Shown in pieces: positions 32,574 through 39,722 of a DNA stretch of 64,000 nt. The notes beneath the pieces were generated by a model, which was given only the letters and a program-made list of their open reading frames with translations, was not told the DNA's origin and did no database searches. Each line of letters opens with the position of its first letter. Position 1 is the stretch's first letter. The translations under genes were made by a program, and so were the position numbers. The DNA is from a virus. Where the stretch lies: the IMG/VR virus record IMGVR_UViG_3300009788_000003, positions 25,324 to 89,323 of that record; one strand, written 5' to 3'.

Positions 32574-32854
32574 AATTTATCCTGATGATGTGAAATACAA
32601 TCCTGCTCAGTTTCAAAAACAAGTTCTCTGCCTGACAGGGGTAAATCAATTCTCATTCTCCCTGCCAATCTCACAAAAGCATTTGCGCTTCCCTTTATTA
32701 GCATGTGTCCCGCGCACTGTAATTTTGTATTTTTGTGACACACAAAAGAATCTTCTGCCAGAATTTCAGGCATACGATTAAGCCAACCCTTCATGCAATC
32801 AGTTCTGAACGGGCAATCTTTACAAGGCTTTCTTACATGCGGTAATTTAGTCAT
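32570..32854 (-). CDS. DUF6283-like cysteine-rich protein
   Basis: A 94-residue protein from MTKLPHVRKPCKDCPFRTDC. PCKDCPFRTDCMKGWL, FVCHKNTKLQCAGH and the later R-M-R-I-D stretch are the DUF6283 pattern (CxxCPFR...C...CH...C), probably a metal site. ATG 32854 overlaps the upstream 34-residue gene. A longer reading from 32923 would lie mostly inside that gene. Confidence 0.75.
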   Translation of the reverse strand: MTKLPHVRKPCKDCPFRTDCMKGWLNRMPEILAEDSFVCHKNTKLQCAGHMLIKGSANAFVRLAGRMRIDLPLSGRELVFETEQDCISHHQDKL

Positions 32855-32951
32855 CTCTTTTTTCCAACCACCAGAACAATGCCGCAAGTGCAAACGCACC
32901 AATCCCGCAAATAACAAAAGCAACAGGAATTAGATAGTAGTCTGGGTTCAT
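32847..32951 (-). CDS. 34-residue single-pass membrane peptide
   Basis: MNPDYYLIPVAFVICGIGAF followed by ALAALFWW and a charged end (LEKRDD). One membrane helix. It fits exactly between two genes with short overlaps at both ends. Confidence 0.55.
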   Translation of the reverse strand: MNPDYYLIPVAFVICGIGAFALAALFWWLEKRDD

Positions 32952-33217
32952 GATAATTTCTTTAGCCCCCAATCCGTTTTAATCTGATTGGTAAGATTCT
33001 TGACTGCGGCAATTCTTTGTTGATACTCAATCCGAACAACTCCAAGTTCCTTAGCCAAAACATTAAGGGCTTCCATTCGTGGGTCTTCCGTGAGCCTAGT
33101 GCAATCCGTACCACAAGATTTACACACAGGGGTATCTGGGAACCCATCATCTGTTTTCGGGTACTCCCGGTCTGAACTAAAATCCCCACATTCGGGGCAA
33201 TAGAATCTTTCTGCCAT
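32948..33217 (-). CDS. zinc-ribbon protein
   Basis: An 89-residue protein from MAERFYCPECGDFSSDREYP. CPECG ... VCKSCGTDC is a four-Cys zinc ribbon, followed by a helical second half (LGVVRIEYQQRIAAVKNLTN). Overlaps both neighbours. Confidence 0.65.
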   Translation of the reverse strand: MAERFYCPECGDFSSDREYPKTDDGFPDTPVCKSCGTDCTRLTEDPRMEALNVLAKELGVVRIEYQQRIAAVKNLTNQIKTDWGLKKLS

Positions 33218-33218
33218 G

Positions 33219-33386
33219 TTATCCCCCAAGTTCCTTAATCCATTCTTTCTTCTTCACAATGGAGTTTTCAAGACAAACAATAGTTTCGGAATCGCGCAGC
33301 GTCATATCATTCAATTCTTCCAACCTGCTTTGCAAGCGAATCAAATCAAGTTTGGCTTTGTCAAGTTTAGAAAATTCGGTTGTCAT
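33219..33386 (-). CDS. 55-residue coiled-coil protein
   Basis: MTTEFSKLDKAKLDLIRLQS, a heptad pattern continuing to KKKEWIKELGG. It bridges genes 33383 and 32948 with 4-nt and near-zero spacing. Function is unknown. Confidence 0.55.
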   Translation of the reverse strand: MTTEFSKLDKAKLDLIRLQSRLEELNDMTLRDSETIVCLENSIVKKKEWIKELGG

Positions 33387-33658
33387 TTCTCTAGCCTTTG
33401 CTTTCTTTCCACTGTGTAAGTAGATTCCAGTTTGACAAGTATATGTCCTGATTCGTTAATCAGATTTTCAAACTGGTCATCTATATTCTCTAGGTCATCA
33501 GGAAGGGTTTCATACGCACCCACATATCGGGCTTTGGTACGGGCAACCCCAATACCAACTTCTACTAATGTATCTGCCTTATCAAGAACTGCCCACACTT
33601 CATCAGTCATATAGTTAGAAGTGGTGATGACTTCTTGGGTCTTCAGTAATTTTCCCAC
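33383..33658 (-). CDS. hypothetical protein
   Basis: A 91-residue helical protein (WAVLDKADTLVEVGIGVART, DDLENIDDQFENLINESGHI). Overlaps gene 33615 by 44 nt at its start; a later start may be used. No motif. Confidence 0.55.
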   Translation of the reverse strand: MGKLLKTQEVITTSNYMTDEVWAVLDKADTLVEVGIGVARTKARYVGAYETLPDDLENIDDQFENLINESGHILVKLESTYTVERKQRLEK

Positions 33659-33908
33659 GGTTATACTCCTGTACTTTGGTCATTAAAAAATCTATTCGGT
33701 TCTGCTTCCAGACATCCCGATTATTATCACGGGGATTAATTAGCCGTATAAGAACATCAGCATCAATACGATCAGCAAATTGCTTTGCATGTATCTCTGC
33801 TGCTTCTTCAAAAATTTCTTCGTGTCGTTGTTTTTTTTTCACTGATTTAAGGATTGCCGCAATTAAGCGGCTACCTATCCCCCATCCGAATTTCTCTGCC
33901 CACTTCAT
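33615..33908 (-). CDS. basic hypothetical protein
   Basis: A 97-residue basic protein (MKWAEKFGWGIGSRLIAAIL, KSVKKKQRHEEIFEEAAEIH, DVLIRLINPRDNNRDVWKQN). No family is recognised. The end RSHHHF has three His. Confidence 0.55.
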   Translation of the reverse strand: MKWAEKFGWGIGSRLIAAILKSVKKKQRHEEIFEEAAEIHAKQFADRIDADVLIRLINPRDNNRDVWKQNRIDFLMTKVQEYNRGKITEDPRSHHHF

Positions 33909-34129
33909 GAAGGTAAACCCAAAGCCCCCCGCATTTCTTTTCGGGCATCTTTTTTACCTGCTGCAACACCCCGATTAACCATCTTCGCAAACTTTTCCAA
34001 ATCTGCGTGATCGATAAAATTTAAAGGTGCGCTCCAAGTCGAATCGAACTGCCCATTAATCCAAAGTTCAAGATCGTAATCACCTTGATTGTTTCGCTTC
34101 GGATTGAATTTAATTTCACACGCACTCAT
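33905..34129 (-). CDS. hypothetical protein
   Basis: A 74-residue protein (MSACEIKFNPKRNNQGDYDL, ELWINGQFDSTWSAPLNFID) with a GxYDLELWINGQ strand motif. ATG overlaps the upstream stop (TCATGA). Confidence 0.6.
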   Translation of the reverse strand: MSACEIKFNPKRNNQGDYDLELWINGQFDSTWSAPLNFIDHADLEKFAKMVNRGVAAGKKDARKEMRGALGLPS

Positions 34130-34254
34130 GACAGTTCACGCTTTGCGGATTTGCGGCAAGCTTTGTTGGCAATACGCTTTTGTACAGGCTTGGCAGTTCT
34201 GCCCCAAGTACCTGCTTTGCGTCTGCCTAGTTTTTTAACGGTATTCGCGTTCAT
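34126..34254 (-). CDS. 42-residue highly basic protein
   Basis: MNANTVKKLGRRKAGTWGRT, then KPVQKRIANKACRKSAKREL. About one third Lys/Arg. TAGGAGG stands 6 nt before the ATG and a promoter precedes it, so expression is likely. It could bind nucleic acid or ribosome; compare the basic 30-residue peptide at 58355. Confidence 0.7.
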   Translation of the reverse strand: MNANTVKKLGRRKAGTWGRTAKPVQKRIANKACRKSAKRELS

Positions 34255-34274
34255 AAAACCTCCTAGTCAATATA

Positions 34275-34303
34275 ACCCTATACTATATAGAGATATTTGT
34301 CAA
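34275..34303 (-). promoter_or_regulatory. promoter of the 34126 operon
   Basis: -35 TTGACA (34303-34298). The -10 is unclear: TAGGGT at 17 nt or TATAGG at 15 nt. Confidence 0.55.
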
Positions 34304-34573
34304 TCAGAATCTATCGATATTATCCTCAATAGATTTTTCAATTTGTTCATCGATGTCAGCCCACAAATCTTTGCTGTCGGCTATCTTGTGAAGCCACTTA
34401 GCTTCCCCCTTCTTAGGGTATCCATTGCGGTCTTTCAAATTGTATTCCATTTCAGTATAACCGTAACAGTCAACATCACTATCAGCTTGCATTCCCTGCG
34501 GGGCAACGTGAATATAACTAGTCAGTTCTGCCAGAGCAGGAATACCATTTACATTAATTTTAAAAGTATCCAT
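34304..34573 (-). CDS. hypothetical protein with its own promoter
   Basis: An 89-residue acidic protein (MDTFKINVNGIPALAELTSY, WLHKIADSKDLWADIDEQIE). Its promoter is at 34580-34609 and its end abuts the next promoter. Function is unknown. Confidence 0.65.
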   Translation of the reverse strand: MDTFKINVNGIPALAELTSYIHVAPQGMQADSDVDCYGYTEMEYNLKDRNGYPKKGEAKWLHKIADSKDLWADIDEQIEKSIEDNIDRF

Positions 34574-34579
34574 TGGTTA

Positions 34580-34609
34580 AGTATAACACACTATAGAATT
34601 ATTTGTCAG
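34580..34609 (-). promoter_or_regulatory. promoter of gene 34304
   Basis: -35 CTGACA (34609-34604), 18-nt spacer, -10 TATACT (34585-34580). The -35 overlaps the stop codon of gene 34606. Confidence 0.75.
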
Positions 34610-35040
34610 TTTATTTTTCGCATTCTGTAAACTTCTTTTACGGTCTTCCCGGCTTGTGGGGAAAAAGCAGTTGATACTTTGTGCTTGCTGAAGGTGTCTA
34701 TGAACAGCCCACCCTGCACGGCAACATAGTGACCAGTGACATACACCACATAAATTTCTGGGTCATCAACGTCAAGCCCATGCATGAATTCCTTCAACCG
34801 CATCTTCGGATTTTCCGCATGATGATAGGTGGTGAAAGATCGCCACCCTAATAACAAGAAAGCTTTTCGCAGTTCCCACGGTTGCACCGAACAGACCCCC
34901 CGTGTATCGGGTCTAAGTTTTGCGCGATTGATTGCCGTGCGAATTACATCGAAGGTTTCCCCTGTGGTTGCTGCCATTACATAAGGCCCACAATACCACT
35001 TGCCTTTTTCTCTCGCAGGGACGTTCATTAATTTATTCAT
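34606..35040 (-). CDS. cysteine peptidase-like protein (C39/papain fold)
   Basis: A 144-residue protein from MNKLMNVPAREKGKWYCGPY. KWYCGPYVMAATTG offers a helix-start Cys (Cys17) and GHYVAVQGGLFIDTFSKHK a His-...-Asp pair in the order expected for C39-like peptidases. The middle has VQPWELRKAFLLLGWRSFTT. Activity and substrate are inferred; the Cys-His-Asp order is visible. It shares the 35327 promoter with gene 35049. Confidence 0.65.
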   Translation of the reverse strand: MNKLMNVPAREKGKWYCGPYVMAATTGETFDVIRTAINRAKLRPDTRGVCSVQPWELRKAFLLLGWRSFTTYHHAENPKMRLKEFMHGLDVDDPEIYVVYVTGHYVAVQGGLFIDTFSKHKVSTAFSPQAGKTVKEVYRMRKIN

Positions 35041-35048
35041 ATCGTGTC

Positions 35049-35294
35049 CTATGCTCTGAGTGCAACTTTCGCACTCTTGGTAATTCCAAAATTCTTCCCG
35101 CACTTGCGAAGTGCCTTCTTCGCTTTATTAGTGGGGTAGTCGATGACCGTGTATCGGGAATCAAGTCTGACCTTTCTGATTCGCATTCCTGAAGAGTCAG
35201 GATAGATGACCCCAATAAATTTATGACCGACACTGACCACTAAGCCAGTTCGATAACCTTCATCTTCATGAAGTCTTATAACTGAGTCTTTCAT
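35049..35294 (-). CDS. hypothetical basic protein
   Basis: An 81-residue protein: strand-rich start (HEDEGYRTGLVVSVGHKFIG) like a small beta-barrel, then a Lys-rich helix (NKAKKALRKCGKNFGITKSA). First gene after the minus-strand promoter at 35327. Confidence 0.65.
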   Translation of the reverse strand: MKDSVIRLHEDEGYRTGLVVSVGHKFIGVIYPDSSGMRIRKVRLDSRYTVIDYPTNKAKKALRKCGKNFGITKSAKVALRA

Positions 35295-35326
35295 ATTCGT
35301 GTCTCGTATTTGTTTGCTGAATCATC

Positions 35327-35355
35327 ATTATACCACATCTAAATATATTTGTCAG
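35327..35355 (-). promoter_or_regulatory. leftward promoter, divergent from the RNA promoter
   Basis: -35 CTGACA (35355-35350), 17-nt spacer, -10 TATAAT (35332-35327). Faces away from the rightward promoter at 35442. Confidence 0.82.
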
Positions 35356-35441
35356 TTTTATTTTTTCGGGATTTCTCTGCAAACACCCAATCAGCCTGTC
35401 TATCAGCCCTAAAAATAATTGAAATTAATTTCATAAATCGC

Positions 35442-35469
35442 TTGACAAATAATACGTGTGTGCTATTAT
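35442..35469 (+). promoter_or_regulatory. rightward promoter of the structured RNA and its genes
   Basis: -35 TTGACA (35442-35447), 16-nt spacer, -10 TATTAT (35464-35469). A start near 35476 would place the first long stem at the very 5' end of the transcript. Confidence 0.85.
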
Positions 35470-35475
35470 TAAGGT

Positions 35476-36337
35476 GTAAGTTAAGTAATGTGAGATTGAA
35501 ACGGGGAAGGTCAGAATCCTCATTCGCAAGAATCATCGACTGACCGGACTCACCCCCTGATAGGCAGGTGGGTACATTGAACAGGAAGTTTAGTGGTCTC
35601 ACACTACTTAATTTACCACGGAAGAACGAATCGCTCATAAGCCAATAGGAACGGACAAGGGTAACGGGAGTAACCCAGATTAATATTCCCACCAAATTTG
35701 TTTTAATGTACGAGAAGGGTTAGCAGGGTTCGATTCCCTGCCAGTGTCACGAAGCTTCACCAGACCGGGTTTACCGGGGAAGGGCATTGAGAGAGTATTT
35801 TGGTACGGCTCCTTCTATTTTTTTTGAAAGTTCTTAGGTACTGCTAGTACATCCCGTTTCGATCACGGGTGAGACCTTAAGACTCTCAGTTAATCGGCAA
35901 CAGTCGAAGACGTTTGACACGAAGGTTGGAATCCTTCTGCTGAGAACTTTCAAAAAAATTTATGTCTTTGATGAACGGTTTTTGTCCTTGACTACTTTGG
36001 GGGGTTGAATATTGCCCTTGGAGCATGATACCTGAACGGATACGTTCTTGGGAATAGTTCCCGGCAATGCTAGACCAATAGTGGTAGGTTCGAACCCGAA
36101 GACCGTTCTTCAAAGACTTAAAGCGGAGCTAGGGCATCAGGAATGGCTTAAGACTGAACTGATGTACGTGACTGTTCTGGGTTGACAGGTGCATTCTACC
36201 GAAATTGAATGACCGCAAACGGGATTGCAGGTTATCGTATAACCACTTTTCTAGACCCCTCGATTTAGAGCTTGCTTCAATCCGATGATGCACATCGAAC
36301 AATACGTGCTAGGTGAAATGAGGCAAGTTCTTTTTTT
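35476..36337 (+). ncRNA. large structured non-coding RNA (about 860 nt)
   Basis: No reading frame with phage-like character fills this region on either strand, yet it starts at a strong promoter and is full of long complementary arms. Domain 1: TTAAGTAATGTGAGA (35481-35495) with TCTCACACTACTTAA (35597-35611), one mismatch. Domain 2: TTTTTTTGAAAGTTCT (35819-35834) with AGAACTTTCAAAAAAA (35943-35958), 16 pairs. Domain 3: GTCTTTGATGAACGGT (35964-35979) with ACCGTTCTTCAAAGAC (36102-36117), one mismatch. T-loop-like hairpins occur at 35723-35741 (loop TTCGATT), 35853-35869 (TTCGATC) and 35921-35937 (TTGGAAT), with a related TTCGAAC at 36089. Further complementary pairs (GGTCTCAC 35594, GTGAGACC 35868; TGAGAG 35789, CTCTCA 35883) cross these domains and could be long-range or pseudoknot contacts. 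Size, phage context and ornate folding recall GOLLD- and ROOL-type RNAs, but membership was not tested. Full tRNAs could not be closed. Confidence 0.75.
36268..36337 (+). terminator. closing stem and T7 run at the end of the structured RNA
   Basis: GAGCTTGCTTCA (36268-36279) pairs with TGAGGCAAGTTC (36319-36330), 12 pairs counting G-U, around a small CGATG/CATCG hairpin, followed by TTTTTTT. It is both a plausible terminator and the 3' domain of the RNA. Read-through would feed the three genes after it. Confidence 0.7.
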
Positions 36338-36354
36338 ACACTAGGAGGTAATAC

Positions 36355-36543
36355 ATGAACGTGGAGATATCTGAATTCGGGGAAACCCGCGAAGTTGAGA
36401 ACATCATTGAAATAAAGGTGACACCAACATTCTACGGGAATGGGGAATACAATTACACGCACGTTGCTTTGATTCACGATAAAAGTTTAAAGCACGAACC
36501 TGTCCTACTTAGGAACAGCGAAGATTACGTGTCAATCCGATGA
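36355..36543 (+). CDS. small hypothetical protein, first gene after the RNA
   Basis: A 62-residue strand-rich protein (MNVEISEFGETREVENIIEI, then YNYTHVALIHDKSLK). CTAGGAGGT stands 7 nt before the ATG, one of the best ribosome sites in the window. Plus strand, unlike nearly all other genes. Confidence 0.7.
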   Translation: MNVEISEFGETREVENIIEIKVTPTFYGNGEYNYTHVALIHDKSLKHEPVLLRNSEDYVSIR

Positions 36544-36830
36544 GCAAATTATTTGACCTTATCGAAGTAGCGAGAGCGTTGAAACCTGCTGAATGGGAAC
36601 CCTGCAATAATTGCGGGTGGTGTTGCCTTACCGAAGTTTGCCCTACCGGAATTGAATTTGGTGGCACGGCAAGCATACCCTGTAAATTTCTGGAATCAGA
36701 AGGTGATAAGCATTATTGCGGATTAGCGAAATTGAATATCCCGGTAATGAATGAACACCTGTCCATAGGTACAGGCTGTGATGCTCGTACCCAACAGGAA
36801 CAACTTGCAAGTCTGGGATTCACGATATGA
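36540..36830 (+). CDS. cysteine-cluster protein (YkgJ-like)
   Basis: A 96-residue protein. WEPCNNCGWCCLTEVCPTGI, then IPCKFLESEGDKHYCGLAKL and GTGCDARTQ: C-x2-C-x2-CC...C...C...C is the YkgJ-like zinc or iron-sulfur cluster pattern. It overlaps the genes on both sides by ATGA. Confidence 0.8.
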   Translation: MSKLFDLIEVARALKPAEWEPCNNCGWCCLTEVCPTGIEFGGTASIPCKFLESEGDKHYCGLAKLNIPVMNEHLSIGTGCDARTQQEQLASLGFTI

Positions 36831-37054
36831 AGACCTACCGTATTCAAGATTTCTTCACGGGTAGACCGATACCCACCGAACAATATTTTATGGATGTCCA
36901 CCTGTTCGACACTCCCAAAACTATTGCCGCTGCAATCAACAATCTTCCCGGCCCGTGTATCAAGGTATCGGTTCGCCACGATGTAGGCAGAAAAGGCAGA
37001 CAGGAAGCGCGATTAGCAGGAATAAAATGTGGTGTTGAAATCGTTTTCACATAA
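36827..37054 (+). CDS. small hypothetical protein
   Basis: A 75-residue protein (MKTYRIQDFFTGRPIPTEQY, TIAAAINNLPGPCIKVSVRH). Last gene of the plus-strand island; its end overlaps a small minus-strand frame by 8 nt, so the two converge here. Confidence 0.65.
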   Translation: MKTYRIQDFFTGRPIPTEQYFMDVHLFDTPKTIAAAINNLPGPCIKVSVRHDVGRKGRQEARLAGIKCGVEIVFT

Positions 37055-37214
37055 TGTTCTTTTTGCGCGAAAATTTTTCACGGAAATAAGCTCTATACCG
37101 TCCCACCAACGCTTTACACTCCCCTAGTTCACGCCTCAATCTGCGGATTTCTTTCACATCCACCTTAGCTTGCTGCTTCGCCCTGATTAACACACTTAAA
37201 TATGGGTCTGTCAT
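37047..37214 (-). CDS. possible 55-residue basic coiled-coil protein
   Basis: MTDPYLSVLIRAKQQAKVDV, then a Lys/Arg-rich helix (KEIRRLRRELGECKALVGRY). No clear ribosome site, so coding is uncertain, but the frame is well formed and the composition protein-like. Confidence 0.45.
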   Translation of the reverse strand: MTDPYLSVLIRAKQQAKVDVKEIRRLRRELGECKALVGRYRAYFREKFSRKKNIM

Positions 37215-37271
37215 AGACCGGATTATAACATCCGTTTTTTTGTGCGCGTAGGAAATCTGGCTATTATCTCA

Positions 37272-37289
37272 TGTGATACTAAGATCAAA
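37272..37289 (+). repeat. 18-bp operator-like motif, copy 8
   Basis: TGTGATACTAAGATCAAA, 16 of 18 to consensus, about 60 bp upstream of the small frame at 37214. Confidence 0.75.
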
Positions 37290-37401
37290 CCAGACTAAGC
37301 CGAAAACGAGACCTGAAATATATATCAGAAAATTGAAATATATATAAGCCTCAAAAAACCTTAAAAATATCCAGAAAAACTATCCACAGGTGCTTTACCC
37401 G

Positions 37402-37419
37402 ATTGATATTAATATCACC
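37402..37419. repeat. degenerate operator-like motif
   Basis: ATTGATATTAATATCACC keeps the TGAT...ATCA arms but not the ACTAAG core. Symmetric, so direction is unclear. It may be a weak site. Confidence 0.4.
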
Positions 37420-37676
37420 GACTAACTGAAAAAAAGTATATGGTATCCGAGACCGTTTAGGGACAAAAGAAAGAAAAAAGATTTGAAAATAATTTTCGAT
37501 TCACTTAAATAATATTTTTTATATTTTAATAATAAAAATTATGGGTTCCTGTGGGGGGGTCTACAGGGGGGGTCTCTTATACGCCTAATATCTCGTACAA
37601 TATACACAGCAGCACACCCCGCGCCCTTGACACCGCAGATTGTATGTGTGAAGTCAGCCCCCGGCCCACCCACGGA

Positions 37677-37705
37677 AGTATATCATATCCTTTATTATTT
37701 GTCAA
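37677..37705 (-). promoter_or_regulatory. leftward promoter in the intergenic region
   Basis: -35 TTGACA (37705-37700), 17-nt spacer, -10 TATACT (37682-37677). It would transcribe the GC-rich stretch; the nearest downstream frame is about 460 nt away, so a non-coding transcript or replication primer is possible. Confidence 0.75.
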
Positions 37706-37765
37706 GGCTATGTGTGTGACTTAGTTACTATATTTATTTGTCAAGATATGTTATCATACCGGGGC

Positions 37766-37787
37766 GGGTCAGGGGCTATCCCTGCCC
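37766..37787 (+). terminator. GC-rich hairpin before the operator copy at 37796
   Basis: GGG and CAGGG arms pair with CCCTG and CCC around GCTAT, followed on the plus strand by TTATATTATTT. It may end a short rightward transcript. Confidence 0.45.
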
Positions 37788-37795
37788 TTATATTA

Positions 37796-37813
37796 TTTGA
37801 TACTAAGTGCAAT
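37796..37813 (+). promoter_or_regulatory. 18-bp operator-like motif, copy 9, 6 bp upstream of a plus-strand -35
   Basis: TTTGATACTAAGTGCAAT, 15 of 18. It points to the promoter at 37820 with the same 6-bp gap as the minus-strand cases, but on the other strand. Confidence 0.75.
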
Positions 37814-37819
37814 TAAGTG

Positions 37820-37848
37820 TTGACAAATAATAACTATTATGTTATCCT
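37820..37848 (+). promoter_or_regulatory. rightward promoter, antisense to the terminase gene
   Basis: -35 TTGACA (37820-37825), 16-17-nt spacer, -10 TTATCC or TATCCT (37842-37848). It faces into the 3' end of the terminase gene, so any transcript would be antisense to it. Confidence 0.65.
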
Positions 37849-37874
37849 TACCGGGTGGGTCAGAGGGTACGCCC

Positions 37875-39722
37875 CTAGTCCCATACTTGCTTCTCTGGTT
37901 CATCCACCGCGAAGTAGTTGGTAATCATGGGGCTTGGTTGTACCCCGAAGCTTGCCCATGTCCACCGTTGCATAGTAAGTCCATACACTACCCCCGCGAA
38001 TGCATCAGCTAAGTCTTTAGTATTGAATGCGTTGTGATCGACCTTACCCTTGGATGTACGTTCTAGGTGTACTATCTCATTGCGTACATGGGCATCTTCA
38101 GGTGCAGTGATACGCTCTTGATTCAGCGCGTTCTTAAGGATGTCATACGGTAACGGGGTTCTATCCATTGACTGTAAGCCCGTCATGTATCCCTTACCCC
38201 GCAATATCTGTAGGCTATCCACTGACTGATATGAATCGAATGTAACCCAACGTATCAGTACACCCAACTCAGTCAGCTTATATAAGATCGTGCGTATCTT
38301 GGCAAAGTTAATCTCATCATTGATAGGTGGTGTCACACGCAGGAACCCATCAATCATTATGTGGGGCATCATACCCCCGTGTGAGTCTTCTTCCCCTTCA
38401 ACGTGTATGAACTTGTCCACGTAACCTAAGCACACACCCGCCGCATCAGCAGTAAGACCTAGATCGATGTGTACAAAGCGTGGTCTGTGAGGCTGCTTAA
38501 TAGCATCCTTGACTAACCCCACCTGAGTAACAACGAAATCACAATCAGGTCTGGTGAATATACTTTTGATCTTAGTATCAAAGTTCTTGGATAGTATCTC
38601 CACGTTGGGGAAGTATGGGGCTTTAGCTACCGTGCTTACCCCGGCTATCTCCCGCAGGGCATTGTATATATCGTTTACAAATCGCTTACGGTATTCAGCA
38701 GGTATACGCTTAACCTGAGCAGGGTAATCCTTCTTAGTCTGCTTAACATCATGCGGGGCTATGATATACGGCTTACGAGTATCACTACCTATGAAGATGT
38801 GAAACCATTTGCCTGTGAATAGCTCAGGGGGCTTGATATCCCATATCACTTCATCCCGGTAATAGATACCATCATCACGTTTTGCTTCTGCTGCCTTCCT
38901 GTCTGTGAACTGACCGGGATAATTCTTCGATGAGCCTAAGCATAGTATCCCCGGCACTACCCCTTGCCGCATGAACCTGCTTTCCCGGCGTGATGCTATC
39001 GAGTTGTATAGCTCTATTGCTTGGTTGAACTGCCCCCCATCTACCAATTTGCGGGAAGAGTCAACTACCTCCATGAAATTAATCTCATCGATGAAGCCAC
39101 TATAAACATTTTGTCCTATGGTTGCACTGGTCTCGCCACTCGTAGGAAACACACTTATGTTTTTAGGGAAGACTAACCTGCTATCTAAATCCTTACGGTA
39201 AGGAAAGACCGTGTTGAAATATTCACTGCCTTCAATCATGTTTCGAAAACGTGCATAATCCACATCACGAGCCACACGAGCATTAATTGACTGGAAGACA
39301 AAGAAAATTTCAGAAGCGCGGTCTTGATTCAGCAGCAGATGGGGTGAGCGAAAGCAGGATAATAAATAAAGCTGATAAGCTGTTGTTTACAATGCTCTGG
39401 TAGTCTTAGCAGTACCTATTCCTCCTGTTAGGCAACACTCATAAAACCTTTGCCCCAATCTGTCACCATCGGGATTATTTATCTCTATAATACTCTCCAT
39501 TACTGAAGGCCAAACTTCGGCCCCCGTCCCTAAATACTCCTTGGCAAAAATGAACTCTTCTACACTAACCGGATAACGCCCCAACAGCAGAAGTGAAGGT
39601 AGCCGAACAATATTCTCTCCTTCAAGATACCATTCGATTGATTGCCTGATGTCCTTACTGAATGGGTCACTTTTACCCGCCAAGCTTCGATGCATATTGG
39701 TAAGCTTACTTGGCTTAAGCAT
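37875..39722 (-). CDS. terminase large subunit, interrupted by one in-frame TAA
   Basis: A single reading frame of 615 sense-length codons with TAA at codon 112 (39389-39387). Before it: CLTGGIGTAKTTRAL, Walker A (about residues 99-108). After it, with no frame change: TTAYQLYLLSCFRSPHLLLN and EIFFVFQSINA, then Walker B GFIDEINFMEV (about residues 210-220) and the nuclease domain with VHIDLGLTADAAG, VTFDSYQSVDSL and NTKDLADAFAGV (Asp residues). No usable start with a ribosome site lies just after the TAA; the next is GTG at 39275. An intact ATPase therefore needs read-through, or the stop is a mutation or sequence error from a Tyr-type codon. The small subunit gene overlaps its start. Confidence 0.9.
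38565..38582 (-). repeat. 18-bp operator-like motif, copy 10, inside the terminase gene
   Basis: Minus strand TTTGATACTAAGATCAAA, a perfect consensus copy in coding sequence (codons for FDTKIK region). No promoter is visible here. Confidence 0.8.

Larger units (their letters stand above)
37215..37874. other. 660-bp intergenic region: candidate replication origin and promoter cluster
   Basis: No gene was found. From high to low: a plus-strand promoter with operator (37796-37848), a hairpin GGGTCAGGG/CCCTGCCC (37766-37787), a minus-strand promoter (37677-37705), a GC-rich stretch with G and C runs (37545-37680), about 60 nt of almost pure A/T (37490-37545), and a DnaA-box-like CTATCCACA (37380-37388, one base off TTATCCACA). 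Repeated ATATATA runs lie at 37315-37350. An AT-rich element beside a DnaA-like box and promoters at a strand switch is what phage origins often look like, but this is inference. Confidence 0.5.

Noticed and set aside
34085-34630. A 181-residue plus-strand frame across genes 34126-34606.
   Set aside because: It crosses two mapped minus-strand promoters and good minus-strand genes, and lacks an RBS.
35886-36113. A 75-residue minus-strand frame across the structured RNA.
   Set aside because: No ribosome site or promoter; its bases form the arms of two long stems of the RNA.
35700-36120. Hairpins with TTCGATT, TTCGATC and TTCGAAC loops look like tRNA T-arms, suggesting a tRNA cluster.
   Set aside because: No matching 7-bp acceptor stems, D-arm GG or CCA-end pattern could be placed at the right distances by eye. 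They are kept as T-loop motifs of a larger RNA; tRNAscan would decide.
39276-39389. A group I/II intron or intein breaking the terminase gene.
   Set aside because: The frame continues directly after the TAA with terminase-like sequence and no inserted segment, so only a single stop codon is involved.
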